From assembly GCF_014646055.1 (NCBI RefSeq), contig NZ_BMMS01000006.1:1-64000 (forward strand): 64,000 nt of DNA, in the 5' to 3' direction. This DNA comes from Wenjunlia tyrosinilytica. GTDB lineage: Bacteria > Actinomycetota > Actinomycetes > Streptomycetales > Streptomycetaceae. This document shows, one piece after another, positions 8,477-17,953 of the stretch (its first letter is position 1; the number at the start of each line of letters is the position of its first letter). Below the pieces are notes generated by a model. That model saw only the letters and a program-made list of their open reading frames with translations, searched no databases and was not told the DNA's origin. Both the position numbers and the translations under genes were made by a program.

Positions 8477-9025
8477 ATGGATATGCCGAGCAACGAACGG
8501 TCTCAGCAGAACCCGCACGTGCTGGTCGTCGGCCCCGACGGCATGGCGCTCGGTGGTGGGTCGCAGCCCGTCGGTAGCGACGAGGGCCGAGAGACCCCCG
8601 TGACCGAGATGGTGGAGCAGCCGGCGAAGGTCATGCGGATCGGCAGCATGATCAAGCAGCTTCTGGAGGAGGTGCGCGCCGCGCCTTTGGACGAGGCGAG
8701 CCGCCAGCGGCTGAAGGCGATCCACGCGAGTTCGGTGAAGGAGCTGGAGCAGGGCCTCGCGCCCGCGCTCGTCGAGGAGTTGGAGCGCCTCTCGCTCCCG
8801 TTCATGGACGACTCCGTCCCCAGCGAGGCGGAACTGCGTATCGCCCAGGCCCAGCTGGTCGGCTGGCTGGAGGGCCTCTTCCACGGCATCCAGACCGCCC
8901 TGTTCGCCCAGCAGATGGCCGCCCGGGCCCAGCTGGAACAGATGCGCCGCGCCCTCCCCCCGGGCGTGGGCGGCCACGACCCCGACGAAGAGGGCCAACA
9001 CCACCGCTCGGGCCCGTACTTGTAG
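8477..9025 (+). CDS. bpa: Bacterial proteasome activator Bpa
   Basis: 182 residues matching the Bpa/PafE (DUF2587) family: a variable N-terminus, a conserved core (AKVMRIGSMIKQLLEEVR, LERLSLPFMDDSVPSEAELRIAQAQLVGWLEGLF) and the C-terminal SGPYL. Bpa forms an ATP-independent ring that opens the 20S proteasome gate, and the C-terminal hydrophobic-Tyr-Leu tail docks into the alpha-ring pockets (known for mycobacterial Bpa, which ends in a similar YL tail). The GPYL ending seen here fits that role. The 20S genes are not in this window. Start taken at the first ATG near the core; no strong ribosome-binding site precedes it. Confidence 0.92.
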   Translation: MDMPSNERSQQNPHVLVVGPDGMALGGGSQPVGSDEGRETPVTEMVEQPAKVMRIGSMIKQLLEEVRAAPLDEASRQRLKAIHASSVKELEQGLAPALVEELERLSLPFMDDSVPSEAELRIAQAQLVGWLEGLFHGIQTALFAQQMAARAQLEQMRRALPPGVGGHDPDEEGQHHRSGPYL

Positions 9026-9036
9026 ACCCGGACGAC

Positions 9037-9072
9037 CGAGTGGGCGGGCGCCGACCGGCACCCGCCCACTCG
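9037..9072. terminator. Hairpin between convergent bpa and kinase genes
   Basis: CGAGTGGGCGGG (9037-9048) and CCCGCCCACTCG (9061-9072) are perfect 12-base arms with a 12-base loop. The position between two convergent stops fits a bidirectional terminator. Confidence 0.8.
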
Positions 9073-9126
9073 TGTTCCCGCCTTGGCGCGCCGTGTCTTC
9101 GCGCCGCTGGTTCGGGACCGGCACGA

Positions 9127-10839
9127 TCACTCGTGGCCGGTGGAGACCCACACCGTGATTTCGAGGTTCTTCGGGTCGACGTACTCGATGTGGGGGGACT
9201 GGTCGACGACGATGCCCTGGCCGTACAGGGTCTCGTTCTCCTTCTTCTCGATCAGCTTCCAGCCTGCGGCCTCGGCGCAGTCGCGGGCGTCCTCGATCTT
9301 GCCGAGCTTGAAACTGGGCACCAGGACCTCGCCCTTGGAGTCCTTGTAGGCCTGTGTGCACGCCGACGCCTTGATGTTGTTGTACGACGTGCCCGGCTTG
9401 ATGCTCTGCTCGGCCGACGGGGTGTCCGAGGGTTCGGTCGAGGAGCCGCCGGTGGCGCCCGCCGTTGTGGAGGGTGTGTACGTCGAGGAGCTGACCGGGT
9501 CGGGGTCGGCCTTCTTGTCGTTGGAGTTGACCGCCGCCACGACGATGATCGCCACCACCAGCGCGATCACACCGAGGACAACGCCCACCACGATCATCGC
9601 CGTCGAGCAGCCGCCGCCGTTGCTGGTCTGCGGGCGCATGCCCGGACCCGGCTGCGGGCTGATGTTGAACGGGGCCGGGGTCGCCTGTCCCGGGGGCGGC
9701 GGCGGGGTCTGCATCCCGTGCGGGGCGCCCATGTTCATCTGGTTCGGGATCGGGGTGCGGTGCGGCATGGGGCCGGGGTTCGGCGGCGGGGTCTGCGGGC
9801 CGAACGCCGGTGGCGGGGTGGGCGGCTGGTAGGGCGTCTGGAGGTTGCCGTGCGCGCCGGGCAGGCTTCCGGGCACCGGCGGGAACACCGCGTTGGCGAC
9901 CGCGCTGCTGTTGGCGCGGGGGCCTTCGCTGATGATCAGCGGGGTGTTGCCGGTGTTCTCGTTGCGGTTGACCCGCACGGCCTCGTCGCGCATCGACTCG
10001 GCGGTGGGGAAACGCTCCGCCGGGTTCTTCTTCAGCGCCCGTGCCACCAGCGCGTCCACCGCGGGCGGCACGGCCTGGTTGATCGTGGAGGGAGCCACCG
10101 GCTCCTCCTGGACGTGCTGGTACGCGATCGACAGCGGCGAGTCGCCCTCGAACGGCAGGCGCCCGGTGAGGAGTTCGAAGAGCATGCAGCCGACCGAGTA
10201 GAGGTCGGAGCGCGCGTCCACCCCGCGGCCCAGGGCCTGCTCGGGGGAGAGGTACTGCGGGGTGCCCACGACCATGCCGGTCTGCGTCATCGATGTGACA
10301 CCCGACTGGAGGGCGCGGGCTATGCCGAAGTCCATGACCTTGACGACGCCCCGCTGGGTCACCATCACATTGCCGGGCTTGATGTCGCGGTGGACCAGGC
10401 CCATCTCGTGGCTGGCCTCGAGCGCCGCCAGCACATCGGCGGTGATCTTGAGTGCCTTCTCGGCGGGCATCGCGCCGTGCGCGGCCACGTCCTCGTCGAG
10501 CACGTCGCGCAGCGGCTTGCCCTCGACGTACTCCATGACGATGTAGGGGACGGCGGCGCCTTCGGCCACGTCCTCACCGGAGTCGAAGACGGAGACGATG
10601 TTGGTGTGGTTGAGCTTGGCGACGGCCTGCGCCTCGCGGCGGAAGCGCTCGCGGAAGGACTGCTCCCTGCCGAGCTCGGTGTGCAGGGTCTTCACCGCCA
10701 CCCGGCGGTCCAGGACCGTGTCGTACGCCAGGTGCACGGAAGCCATGCCGCCCTGGCCGAGGAGGTGTTGCAGTTCGTACCGGCCGTTGCCGACCGAGCG
10801 CCCTTTGACGTCTCCGCCCTGTGCGCCGTCCCCGCTCAT
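9127..10839 (-). CDS. Transmembrane Ser/Thr protein kinase with one PASTA-like domain
   Basis: 570 residues. The cytoplasmic kinase domain (about 20-280) has the Gly-rich loop GQGGMASV, Lys50 in [12 protein letters not shown] near 150 and DFG near 171, with [11 protein letters not shown] in the activation segment. A Pro-rich linker (about 320-430) leads to a membrane helix ([21 protein letters not shown]). The extracellular tail ends in a PASTA-like module ([21 protein letters not shown] ... VVDQSP), which in PknB-type kinases senses peptidoglycan fragments. The ATG at 10839 has GAGGGGG nine bases upstream and is preferred over one 33 bases earlier. Divergent from a second kinase. Confidence 0.93.
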   Translation of the reverse strand: MSGDGAQGGDVKGRSVGNGRYELQHLLGQGGMASVHLAYDTVLDRRVAVKTLHTELGREQSFRERFRREAQAVAKLNHTNIVSVFDSGEDVAEGAAVPYIVMEYVEGKPLRDVLDEDVAAHGAMPAEKALKITADVLAALEASHEMGLVHRDIKPGNVMVTQRGVVKVMDFGIARALQSGVTSMTQTGMVVGTPQYLSPEQALGRGVDARSDLYSVGCMLFELLTGRLPFEGDSPLSIAYQHVQEEPVAPSTINQAVPPAVDALVARALKKNPAERFPTAESMRDEAVRVNRNENTGNTPLIISEGPRANSSAVANAVFPPVPGSLPGAHGNLQTPYQPPTPPPAFGPQTPPPNPGPMPHRTPIPNQMNMGAPHGMQTPPPPPGQATPAPFNISPQPGPGMRPQTSNGGGCSTAMIVVGVVLGVIALVVAIIVVAAVNSNDKKADPDPVSSSTYTPSTTAGATGGSSTEPSDTPSAEQSIKPGTSYNNIKASACTQAYKDSKGEVLVPSFKLGKIEDARDCAEAAGWKLIEKKENETLYGQGIVVDQSPHIEYVDPKNLEITVWVSTGHE

Positions 10840-11182
10840 GTGATGGTTCCCCCTCGGCGCACCGCCATGCACCTCGCGCTCGCGTCTGTATTCTGCCCGC
10901 CAAGTCTGCCTGAGCGCCCTGACACGTCAAGTTGCTTGACCGTTCCGTCACCGGATGCCCAATACCCTGCGACCTTGGTTATCGGATCGCTATCGTCCCG
11001 TGGCCCCCGAGCGTGCCCTCACGGGGGCGGGCTCGTTGGGGTAGAGGGGCTCTGCGTCTCGGAGTCCCGGGGTCCAACGGCCGTGGGATCCGATGATTTT
11101 GTTGGCATGAGGGATGGTTTGTTCGCTTTGCGAGTCCCGATGCCATCCCCCGAAGCGGTAGCGTGCTGAAGGAGAGACGACC
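10840..11182. other. Spacer between the two divergent kinase genes
   Basis: About 340 bases with no convincing gene. It contains a dyad GTCAAG-TTG-CTTGAC (10926-10940), a candidate operator for either kinase, and must hold both promoters, but I cannot assign -35/-10 pairs with confidence. Confidence 0.5.
10926..10940. promoter_or_regulatory. Dyad GTCAAG-TTG-CTTGAC in the kinase intergenic region
   Basis: Perfect 6-base arms with a 3-base spacer, about 87 bases upstream of the minus-strand kinase start. On the minus strand the repeat contains a TTGAC element that could also serve as a -35 box. Confidence 0.4.
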
Positions 11183-11215
11183 GTGTACGAGCCGATGAGC
11201 GACGGCGAGGACTGA
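11183..11215 (+). CDS. Possible 10-codon leader ORF coupled to the second kinase
   Basis: GTG TAC GAG CCG ATG AGC GAC GGC GAG GAC TGA encodes VYEPMSDGED. A strong GAAGGAGAG lies 6-8 bases ahead of the GTG, better than the site for the kinase. The TGA shares its A with the kinase ATG (TGATG), the geometry of translational re-initiation. It may be a leader peptide or the loader for the kinase start. Conservation elsewhere would be needed to confirm it. Confidence 0.4.
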   Translation: MYEPMSDGED

Positions 11216-12909
11216 TGGCACCGACGCAAGCCGATGGGGACCCCGGGCCCGGTCGGGCCGCCGGTGGCGAGAGCCAGCCGGATGCCCCCGAGCAGTGGGG
11301 CAGCGACGGCATGGTCGGCGACGGCCGATACCGTCTGACCCACCGACTCGGCCGTGGAGGCATGGCCGAGGTGTTCGCGGCCGAGGACGTGCGACTCGGC
11401 CGCACGGTCGCGGTGAAGCTGCTGCGCGCGGATCTCGCCGCCGACTCGGTGGCCAAGGCCCGCTTCACCCGCGAGGCCCAGGCCGTCGCCGGGCTGAACC
11501 ACCACGCCGTCGTCGCCGTCTACGACTCCGGCGAGGACCTGCTGGCCAACGGTGACACGGTCCCGTTCATCGTCATGGAGATCGTCAACGGACGGACGAT
11601 CCGCGACCTGCTGGTCAACACCGAGGCACCGCCGGTCGACCAGGCGCTCATCATCGTCTCCGGTGTGCTGGAGGCGCTCGCCTACAGCCATCAGCACGGC
11701 ATCGTGCACCGCGACATCAAGCCCGCCAACGTCATCATCACCAACAGCGGCGCCGTGAAGGTGATGGACTTCGGCATCGCCCGCGCCCTGCACGGCGCGG
11801 CCAGCACCATGACCCAGACCGGCATGGTCATGGGCACTCCGCAGTACCTCTCCCCCGAGCAGGCGCTCGGCAAGGCCGTGGACGCGCGCTCCGACCTGTA
11901 CGCGACCGGCTGCCTGCTCTACGAACTGCTCGCGCTGCGTCCCCCGTTCACCGGCGAGACCCCGCTGTCGGTGGTCTACCAGCACGTCCAGGACGATCCC
12001 AAGATCCCCTCGGAGATCTCCGACCGGGTGCCGCCGGAGCTCGACGGGCTCGTGCTGCGCGCCCTCGCCAAGGAGCCGGACGACCGGTACCAGAGCGCGG
12101 AGGAGATGCGCGGCGAGGTCCAGTACGCGCTGCGGATGCTCCAGCAGGAGGGCGGCAACACCGGCACCTGGGGCACCGGCCACCTCGGCGCCACCCCGCC
12201 CCGCGGCATGGGCGCGGCGACCGCGGTGCACACCCCCGCCCACGGCACGGCCGCCCACACCCCGCCGCACGGCACCGGGGCCACCGACCGGCTGCCTCCG
12301 CCCGTCCTGATCGGCCCTTCCGGAGCCGACGGCTTCGGTGAGCCGAGGCGGCGCCGCGGCTTCCGCAAGGCCGCGCTGATCGTGGCCGCGTCGATACTCG
12401 CCGTGGGCACGGGCGCCTTCGCCGCCTGGAACGGCAACCTCAACAACGGCGGCGGCGGCGGCGACACCAAGCAGACCCACCAGCCGCGACCGCAGGACCA
12501 CAAGAACGACAGCACCACGCCCGGCGGCGACGACCAGAGCCAGACCGCCCCCGGCGACGGGGGCCAGCAGTCCTGGACGCCGTCGGACACCAATGGAGGC
12601 GGCACGGGAGGGGCGAGCGCCACGCCGTCCCACTCCAATCCGCCGTCCGACCACCCGACCCCCAGCACGAGCCCGCCCGCGAGCTCCGACCCCGGCACCA
12701 GCACGACGACCGACGGTGGCACCGACGACGGCGGTGCCACCACGGACGGCGGGACCGGCGGCGACCCCGCCGACGGCGGCACCGACGACGGTGGGACGGC
12801 CGACGGCGGGACCACCGCGGGCACGGACAGCGGAGCGGCGGAGGGCACAACCGCCGGGGCGCAGGGCGCGGACGGCGGCGGCACGGCGGCCACCACGGCG
12901 GGCGGCTGA
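11215..12909 (+). CDS. Transmembrane Ser/Thr protein kinase with Gly/Thr/Ser-rich tail
   Basis: 564 residues. Kinase domain at about 38-300: [45 protein letters not shown] Pro/Thr-rich stretch precedes a single membrane helix (AALIVAASILAVGTGAFAAW, near 385-405). The external tail of about 150 residues is low complexity, with Thr-Asp-Gly-Gly repeats and no PASTA module, so it senses differently from its divergent neighbour or not by peptidoglycan binding. The kinase domains of the two neighbours are clearly paralogous. The ATG overlaps the stop of a 10-codon leader frame. Confidence 0.93.
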   Translation: MAPTQADGDPGPGRAAGGESQPDAPEQWGSDGMVGDGRYRLTHRLGRGGMAEVFAAEDVRLGRTVAVKLLRADLAADSVAKARFTREAQAVAGLNHHAVVAVYDSGEDLLANGDTVPFIVMEIVNGRTIRDLLVNTEAPPVDQALIIVSGVLEALAYSHQHGIVHRDIKPANVIITNSGAVKVMDFGIARALHGAASTMTQTGMVMGTPQYLSPEQALGKAVDARSDLYATGCLLYELLALRPPFTGETPLSVVYQHVQDDPKIPSEISDRVPPELDGLVLRALAKEPDDRYQSAEEMRGEVQYALRMLQQEGGNTGTWGTGHLGATPPRGMGAATAVHTPAHGTAAHTPPHGTGATDRLPPPVLIGPSGADGFGEPRRRRGFRKAALIVAASILAVGTGAFAAWNGNLNNGGGGGDTKQTHQPRPQDHKNDSTTPGGDDQSQTAPGDGGQQSWTPSDTNGGGTGGASATPSHSNPPSDHPTPSTSPPASSDPGTSTTTDGGTDDGGATTDGGTGGDPADGGTDDGGTADGGTTAGTDSGAAEGTTAGAQGADGGGTAATTAGG

Positions 12910-12943
12910 GCGGACCGGTCCGGCCGTCCCCGGCGGCCCGCCC

Positions 12944-12971
12944 GGTCCCTTCCTCGCGGTCCCTTCCTCGC
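12944..12971. repeat. 14-base tandem direct repeat, two copies
   Basis: GGTCCCTTCCTCGC is repeated head to tail in the short gap between the convergent kinase and phosphotransferase genes. No function is evident. Confidence 0.8.
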
Positions 12972-13010
12972 GGTCCGCCGGCCCGGCCGTCCGCCGCGGT
13001 GCGGAGGCGG

Positions 13011-14045
13011 TCATCCGGTGAACGCCTCCAGTACCGCCTCGTACTCTCGTGTCCACCACACGACGAGCGCCGCCGCCGCGGGGAAGAGCGGGTCGGCCCT
13101 GCGGTCGTGCTCCTGGTAGCGCCACTGGAGCATCCAGAAGTCGTTGAGCCGCTCCCACCACACCCGGTGCACGGCCGCGCCCAGCTCCTCCACCGGCACC
13201 CCGGCCGCCTGCCGGTACGCCCGCGCGTAGCGGCGCACCTTCACCAGGTCCAGCGCCCCGTACTCGGGCCCCAGGAAGAAGATCGCGGCGGCCCGTACCG
13301 CCTCCTCGGCCCTCGGCTTCACCCCGAGCCGGTCCCAGTCCAGGATCGCGACGGGCTCCGGCCCCCGGTAGAGCAGGTTCAGCGGGTGGAAGTCCCCGTG
13401 CACCCAGCCGGGCTCCGGCTCGGAGCCCGCCTCGGGCCTGCGGTGGGCCCAGCGGTCGAGAAGGGCGTGCCGTTCCACCAGCCGCCGCTCGGCCAGCTCG
13501 TCGAACGCGTCGTACGACGCCTGCCCGCGCACCAGCCCCAGCAGTTCGTCGATGAGCCGGTGGGTGTGCTCGGGGTCGGCGGCATCGTGGGCGGCGGTGG
13601 TGTCGGGGCGCTGCTGGGGGAGTTTCTGCACCTCGGCCAGCGTGGTGTGCACCAGACCGAGCAGGGCGCCGAGCCGCGCGGACTGGCCCGCGCTGAGCTC
13701 CGTTCCCTCGCGGTGGCGGCCCTCCACCCAGGGGTAGAGCCCGAAACAGCGGCCGTCCTCCAGAACGGTGACGGTGCGGCCCTGGCCGTCGGCCACGGGA
13801 GAGGCTACGGGCAGGCCCAGCTCGTCGAGGCGGACCGTCGCCCGGTGCTGACGGGCGATGACGTCCTCGTCGCCGTCGAGGTAGTGCTTGAGGAAGAACT
13901 CGCCCCGGGTGGTGGAGAGGCGGTAGCCCCGGTTGAGCAGCCCCTTGGCGACGGGTACGCAGGACAGCGGGTCGCCGACGCCGTACCGGTGCAGGAGCGC
14001 ACCGAGTAAGCCGCCGGTAGGCGCCGTTGCCTGACCGAGTGTCAC
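13011..14045 (-). CDS. APH-fold phosphotransferase (homoserine kinase II/CotS-like)
   Basis: 344 residues from a GTG start. The C-terminal lobe carries the APH Brenner motif VHGDFHPLNLLY, with the catalytic Asp near residue 219, and the metal-binding ILDWDRLG. The N-terminal lobe has the ATP-binding Lys in EFFLKHYLDG. Members phosphorylate small-molecule hydroxyls (homoserine, choline, aminoglycosides); the substrate here cannot be read. No Shine-Dalgarno sequence is visible before the GTG, so the message may be leaderless. Confidence 0.88.
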   Translation of the reverse strand: MTLGQATAPTGGLLGALLHRYGVGDPLSCVPVAKGLLNRGYRLSTTRGEFFLKHYLDGDEDVIARQHRATVRLDELGLPVASPVADGQGRTVTVLEDGRCFGLYPWVEGRHREGTELSAGQSARLGALLGLVHTTLAEVQKLPQQRPDTTAAHDAADPEHTHRLIDELLGLVRGQASYDAFDELAERRLVERHALLDRWAHRRPEAGSEPEPGWVHGDFHPLNLLYRGPEPVAILDWDRLGVKPRAEEAVRAAAIFFLGPEYGALDLVKVRRYARAYRQAAGVPVEELGAAVHRVWWERLNDFWMLQWRYQEHDRRADPLFPAAAALVVWWTREYEAVLEAFTG

Positions 14046-14088
14046 GGCGCAGATGTTAATTCAGGCTGGGGCGCACAACCGGCGCGAA

Positions 14089-14541
14089 TCACATGTCGTC
14101 GGGTGCCCGTCGCGCGCCGGGTACCGCGCTGGTGCGGCCGGTGACGATCCTCGGCTCGATCCTGACGTGCACGGGATCGTAGGGCTCGCCGTCTATCGAG
14201 GCGGGCGCGCCGCCGAACAGGGCGCGCTCCTCCCGCGAGGGATCGACGACCCTCGCGGGGCCGATCACCTGGACCGTCCAGGCGGCCTCATGGGCGGCGG
14301 GGTCGAAATGGCCGGCTTCGAACGCGACCACCGCGCCGTCGCAGGCGGTGTGGTGGCCCCACGGGCGGTGGGTGCGCAGCAGGACCGTTCCGCCGCTGAC
14401 GACATGGCGCATCGGCACGATCGACGGCAGCGCCCTTCGGCTGGCCCCCAGGCGCCCGTAGCGGGCGCGGGAGAGCAGCGAGAGGCCGGTTTCCGCGTCG
14501 AGCGGTCGGGTGACAGTGCGCGCATCGGTCCACATTCCCAC
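14089..14541 (-). CDS. Pyridoxamine 5'-phosphate oxidase-like split-barrel protein
   Basis: 150 residues. The pattern (LLSRARYGRLGASRRALPSIVPMRHVVSGGTVLLRTH, then VVAFEAGHFD and WTVQVIGPARVV) is that of small split-barrel flavin- or F420-binding proteins annotated as pyridoxamine 5'-phosphate oxidase family in actinomycetes. These act as cytoplasmic oxidoreductases or cofactor carriers with mostly unknown substrates. Start at GTG; an ATG two codons later is also possible. Confidence 0.85.
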   Translation of the reverse strand: MGMWTDARTVTRPLDAETGLSLLSRARYGRLGASRRALPSIVPMRHVVSGGTVLLRTHRPWGHHTACDGAVVAFEAGHFDPAAHEAAWTVQVIGPARVVDPSREERALFGGAPASIDGEPYDPVHVRIEPRIVTGRTSAVPGARRAPDDM

Positions 14542-14737
14542 CAGGCTGCCCGCCCGCGGGCGGCCGTGAGCAGGGGCGGCCGCCCCGGATTCGCGGGGGC
14601 GTTGGTCCTGAAACGGGATCTTTGGCTGTGCCGGCGGTCACACCGGGCGCCGAGCCCGCCCTTCGAGCCCCGCCGAGCCCGCGCAGGCCCTGTGCCGTAC
14701 CGCGCCCGCCCCCCGGCCCCGTACCGCCGGGCGCGCC

Positions 14738-15439
14738 CTACTCCTCCCGGCGGGGACGGTGCTCGTCCGCCCGCATCCGGGCGACGTACGCGGCCGCCTG
14801 GGTGCGCCGCTCCATCCCGAGCTTGGACAGCAGGCTGGAGACGTAGTTCTTCACCGTCTTCTCCGCGAGATGCAGCCGGTCGCCGATCTGGCGGTTGGTG
14901 AGCCCCTCGCCGATGAGGTCCAGGATCTTGCGCTCCTGATCGGTCAGGGCCGACAGCCGCTCGTCCTGCTCCTTGCTCTCGCCGCCGCGCAGCCGCTCCA
15001 GCACGCGGGCGGTGGCGTCGGGGTCGAGCAGGGACCTTCCGGCGGCCACGTCCCGCACGGCGGTCAGCAGATCCGTGCCGCGGATCGCCTTGAGCACATA
15101 TCCAGCGGCTCCGGCCATGATCGCGTCGAAGAGCGCCTCGTCGTCGGAGAAGGAGGTGAGCATCAGGCACTTGATGTCGGGGTGGTTGGAGCGGATCTCC
15201 CGGCACACCTCGACGCCGCTGCCGTCGGGCAGGCGCACATCGAGCACCGCGACGTCGGGATCCGTCGCGGGAATGCGCACCAGGGCGTCGGCCGCGGTAC
15301 CCGCCTCACCGACGACATCGATGTCGGGCTCCACGGACAGCAACTCGTGGACGCCCCGCCGTACCACTTCGTGATCATCGAGCAGGAAAACTCTGATTTG
15401 TCCATTTTCGGGCACGGAATCAGGGTCGCACACAATCAC
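14738..15439 (-). CDS. LuxR/NarL-family response regulator (orphan)
   Basis: 233 residues. The receiver domain (about 15-130) has the acidic pair DDHE, the phospho-acceptor Asp in [12 protein letters not shown] and the conserved Lys in GYVLKAIRG. The C-terminal LuxR helix-turn-helix is [20 protein letters not shown]. It resembles the DevR/DosR group. No histidine kinase gene is adjacent, so it is an orphan here. It is divergent from bkdA across a 339-base spacer and could regulate that operon, which is inference from position only. Confidence 0.93.
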   Translation of the reverse strand: MIVCDPDSVPENGQIRVFLLDDHEVVRRGVHELLSVEPDIDVVGEAGTAADALVRIPATDPDVAVLDVRLPDGSGVEVCREIRSNHPDIKCLMLTSFSDDEALFDAIMAGAAGYVLKAIRGTDLLTAVRDVAAGRSLLDPDATARVLERLRGGESKEQDERLSALTDQERKILDLIGEGLTNRQIGDRLHLAEKTVKNYVSSLLSKLGMERRTQAAAYVARMRADEHRPRREE

Positions 15440-15778
15440 CGCCCGAAGCCTCTTACGCCAGTCCGATCGGCGGGATAGCGTGCCCCGTGTCCCGGTGGCC
15501 TGCGGGAACGGAACGTGAATGGAACGGGACCGGGAACAACTCGGAAACCCTAGTAATTCGCCATCAACGGGGCGCTACGCACAAGCGCGCCGGTACTGGG
15601 TAACGTTCCCCTTGCAGGCTTGTCACCGGGGCACCTGTCACCACCCGGAGCCTCCCTCCAGCCCGCCATCGGCGCGGGAGGGTCCCAGCCGCACCCACCC
15701 CGTGCGACTCGGCGGCGCCGGGTGAACCGGACACGGCCGTCGGAAGACCCCGGGGGCCGGACAGACCGAGGAGTGAAC
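15440..15778. other. Divergent spacer between the response regulator and the bkd operon
   Basis: No gene seen. Notable is a run with three GGAACG copies (15505-15510, 15510-15515, 15521-15526), which resembles ECF-sigma -35 elements (GGAAC) or a repeated regulator site. A separate GGTAACGTTCC lies near 15600. Neither is assigned firmly. Confidence 0.4.
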
Positions 15779-16969
15779 GTGACCGTCGACAGCACGGCGG
15801 GCGCCGGCAAGGCGCCGCGTGCCGCCAAGAAGGCCGCGCCGCGCACGCGCGCGAAGGCCAAGGCGCCCCGCACCGCGACAACCGCGGCCGCCCCCGAACT
15901 CGTCCAGTTGCTGACCCCCGAGGGCGAGCGCGTCGAGCACCCGGACTACTCCATCGACCTGAGCCCGCAGGAGCTGCGCGGGCTGTACCGGGACATGGTG
16001 CTGACACGGCGCTTCGACGGCGAGGCCGCGGCGCTCCAGCGCCAGGGCGAGCTGGGCCTGTGGGCCTCGCTGCTCGGCCAGGAGGCCGCGCAGATCGGCT
16101 CCGGCCGGGCGCTGCGCGACGACGACTACGTCTTCCCCACCTACCGTGAGCACGGCGTGGCCTGGTGCCGGGGTGTGGACCCGCTGAACCTGCTGGGGAT
16201 GTTCCGCGGTGTGAACCACGGCGGCTGGGACCCCAACCAGAACAACTTCCACCTCTACACCATCGTCATCGGCTCCCAGACCCTGCACGCCACCGGCTAC
16301 GCCATGGGCGCGCAGATGGACGGGACGGACTCGGCGGTCATCGCCTACTTCGGCGACGGCGCCTCCAGCCAGGGCGATGTGAACGAGGCCTTCACCTTCG
16401 CGGCGGTCTACAACGCTCCGGTGATCTTCTTCTGCCAGAACAACCAGTGGGCGATCTCGGAGCCCACCGAGAAGCAGACCCGGGTGCCGCTGTACCAGCG
16501 CGCCGCGGGCTTCGGCTTCCCGGGGGTACGGGTCGACGGCAACGACGTGCTCGCCGTCATGGCCGTCACCCGTGCAGCCCTGGAGCGGGCGCGCACCGGC
16601 CAGGGCCCGATGCTGATCGAGGCGTTCACCTACCGCATGGGCGCCCACACCACCTCGGACGACCCCACGCGCTACCGCCACGACGACGAGCGGGAGGCCT
16701 GGGCGCTCAAGGACCCCATCTCCCGGCTGAGGACCTACCTGGCGGACAACGGCCTGGCCGACGAGGAGTTCCTCGCCGACATCGACGCCGAGAGCGACCG
16801 GATGGCCAAGCGCGTGCGCGAGGGCGTGCGCAACATGCCCGACCCCGAGACCCTGGCGATCTTCGACAACGTCTACGCCGACGGCCACGCCCTCGTGGAC
16901 GAGGAGCGCGCGGCCTTCGCCGAATACCAGGCCTCCTTCGCGGACGCCGCAGCCGGAGAGGGGCACTGA
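15779..16969 (+). CDS. bkdA: Branched-chain alpha-keto acid dehydrogenase E1 alpha
   Basis: 396 residues. An Ala/Lys-rich N-terminal tail of about 40 residues precedes the E1-alpha domain. The thiamine-diphosphate motif GDGASSQGDVNEAFTF ... CQNNQW (GDG-X-N) lies near 190-220, and the phosphorylation-loop-like YRMGAHTTSDDPTRYR follows. With E1 beta it decarboxylates the 2-keto acids of Val, Leu and Ile, giving the acyl-CoA starters for branched fatty acids and polyketides. GTG at 15779 is chosen because GAGGAG lies five bases upstream. The E1 beta gene begins one base after the stop. Confidence 0.95.
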   Translation: MTVDSTAGAGKAPRAAKKAAPRTRAKAKAPRTATTAAAPELVQLLTPEGERVEHPDYSIDLSPQELRGLYRDMVLTRRFDGEAAALQRQGELGLWASLLGQEAAQIGSGRALRDDDYVFPTYREHGVAWCRGVDPLNLLGMFRGVNHGGWDPNQNNFHLYTIVIGSQTLHATGYAMGAQMDGTDSAVIAYFGDGASSQGDVNEAFTFAAVYNAPVIFFCQNNQWAISEPTEKQTRVPLYQRAAGFGFPGVRVDGNDVLAVMAVTRAALERARTGQGPMLIEAFTYRMGAHTTSDDPTRYRHDDEREAWALKDPISRLRTYLADNGLADEEFLADIDAESDRMAKRVREGVRNMPDPETLAIFDNVYADGHALVDEERAAFAEYQASFADAAAGEGH

Positions 16970-16970
16970 C

Positions 16971-17945
16971 ATGACCCGGATGCCAATCGTCAAGGCCCTC
17001 AACACCTCCCTGCGCAAGGCGCTCGAGACGGACCCCAAGGTCCTGATCATGGGCGAGGACGTGGGCAAGCTCGGTGGCGTCTTCCGCGTCACCGACGGGC
17101 TGCAGAAGGACTTCGGCGAGGACCGGGTGATCGACACCCCCCTCGCCGAGTCCGGCATCGTCGGCACCGCGATCGGCTTGGCGCTGCGCGGCTACCGGCC
17201 GGTGGTGGAGATCCAGTTCGACGGGTTCGTCTACCCCGCCTACGACCAGATCGTCACACAGCTCGCCAAGATGCACGCCCGCGCGCTGGGCAAGGTCAAG
17301 CTGCCGGTCGTCATCCGCATCCCCTACGCGGGCGGCATCGGCGCGGTGGAGCACCACAGCGAGTCCCCGGAGGCGTACTTCGCGCACACCGCGGGCCTGA
17401 AGGTGGTCACCCCGGCCAATGCCTCCGACGCCTACTGGATGCTCCAGCAGGCCATCGCCACCGACGACCCGGTGATCTTCTTCGAGCCGAAGGCCCGGTA
17501 CTACGACAAGGGCGAGGTCAGCACCGAGGCGATCCCGGACCCGCTGCACAAGGCCCGAGTGGTGGCCGAGGGCACCGACCTGACGCTCGCCGCCTACGGC
17601 CCCATGGTGCGCGTGGCCCTAGAGGTCGCCGCCGCCGCGGCCGAGGACGGCCGCGGCATCGAGGTCGTGGACCTGCGCTCGCTCTCCCCGGTCGACTTCG
17701 ACACGCTGCAGGCGTCGGTCGAGAAGACCGGGCGCCTGGTGGTGACCCATGAGGCTCCCGTGTTCCTGGGGATGGGCTCCGAGATCGCGGCCCGGATCAG
17801 CGAGCGATGCTTCTACCATCTGGAGGCTCCGGTGCTGCGTGTGGGCGGTTTCCACGCGCCGTACCCGCCGTCCAGACTGGAGGACGAGTACCTGCCCGAC
17901 CTCGATCGCGTGCTCGACGCAGTCGACCGCGCGCTCGCGTTCTGA
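16971..17945 (+). CDS. bkdB: Branched-chain alpha-keto acid dehydrogenase E1 beta
   Basis: 324 residues, full length. Transketolase pyrimidine-binding part (VLIMGEDVGKLGGVFRVTDGL, DTPLAESGIVGTAIGLALRG, EIQFDGFVYPAYDQI) followed by the C-terminal transketolase domain (VEVVDLRSLSPVDFDTL-type run, VTHEAPVFLGMGSEIAA). It forms the alpha2-beta2 E1 heterotetramer with the product of the preceding gene. The E2 gene starts nine bases after its stop. Confidence 0.96.
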   Translation: MTRMPIVKALNTSLRKALETDPKVLIMGEDVGKLGGVFRVTDGLQKDFGEDRVIDTPLAESGIVGTAIGLALRGYRPVVEIQFDGFVYPAYDQIVTQLAKMHARALGKVKLPVVIRIPYAGGIGAVEHHSESPEAYFAHTAGLKVVTPANASDAYWMLQQAIATDDPVIFFEPKARYYDKGEVSTEAIPDPLHKARVVAEGTDLTLAAYGPMVRVALEVAAAAAEDGRGIEVVDLRSLSPVDFDTLQASVEKTGRLVVTHEAPVFLGMGSEIAARISERCFYHLEAPVLRVGGFHAPYPPSRLEDEYLPDLDRVLDAVDRALAF

Positions 17946-17953
17946 GGGGTGTC

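Noticed and set aside
10981-11100. tRNA-like fold in the kinase spacer
   Set aside because: A few short stems can be drawn, but there is no acceptor stem with T-loop GTTCRA and anticodon arm in the right order.
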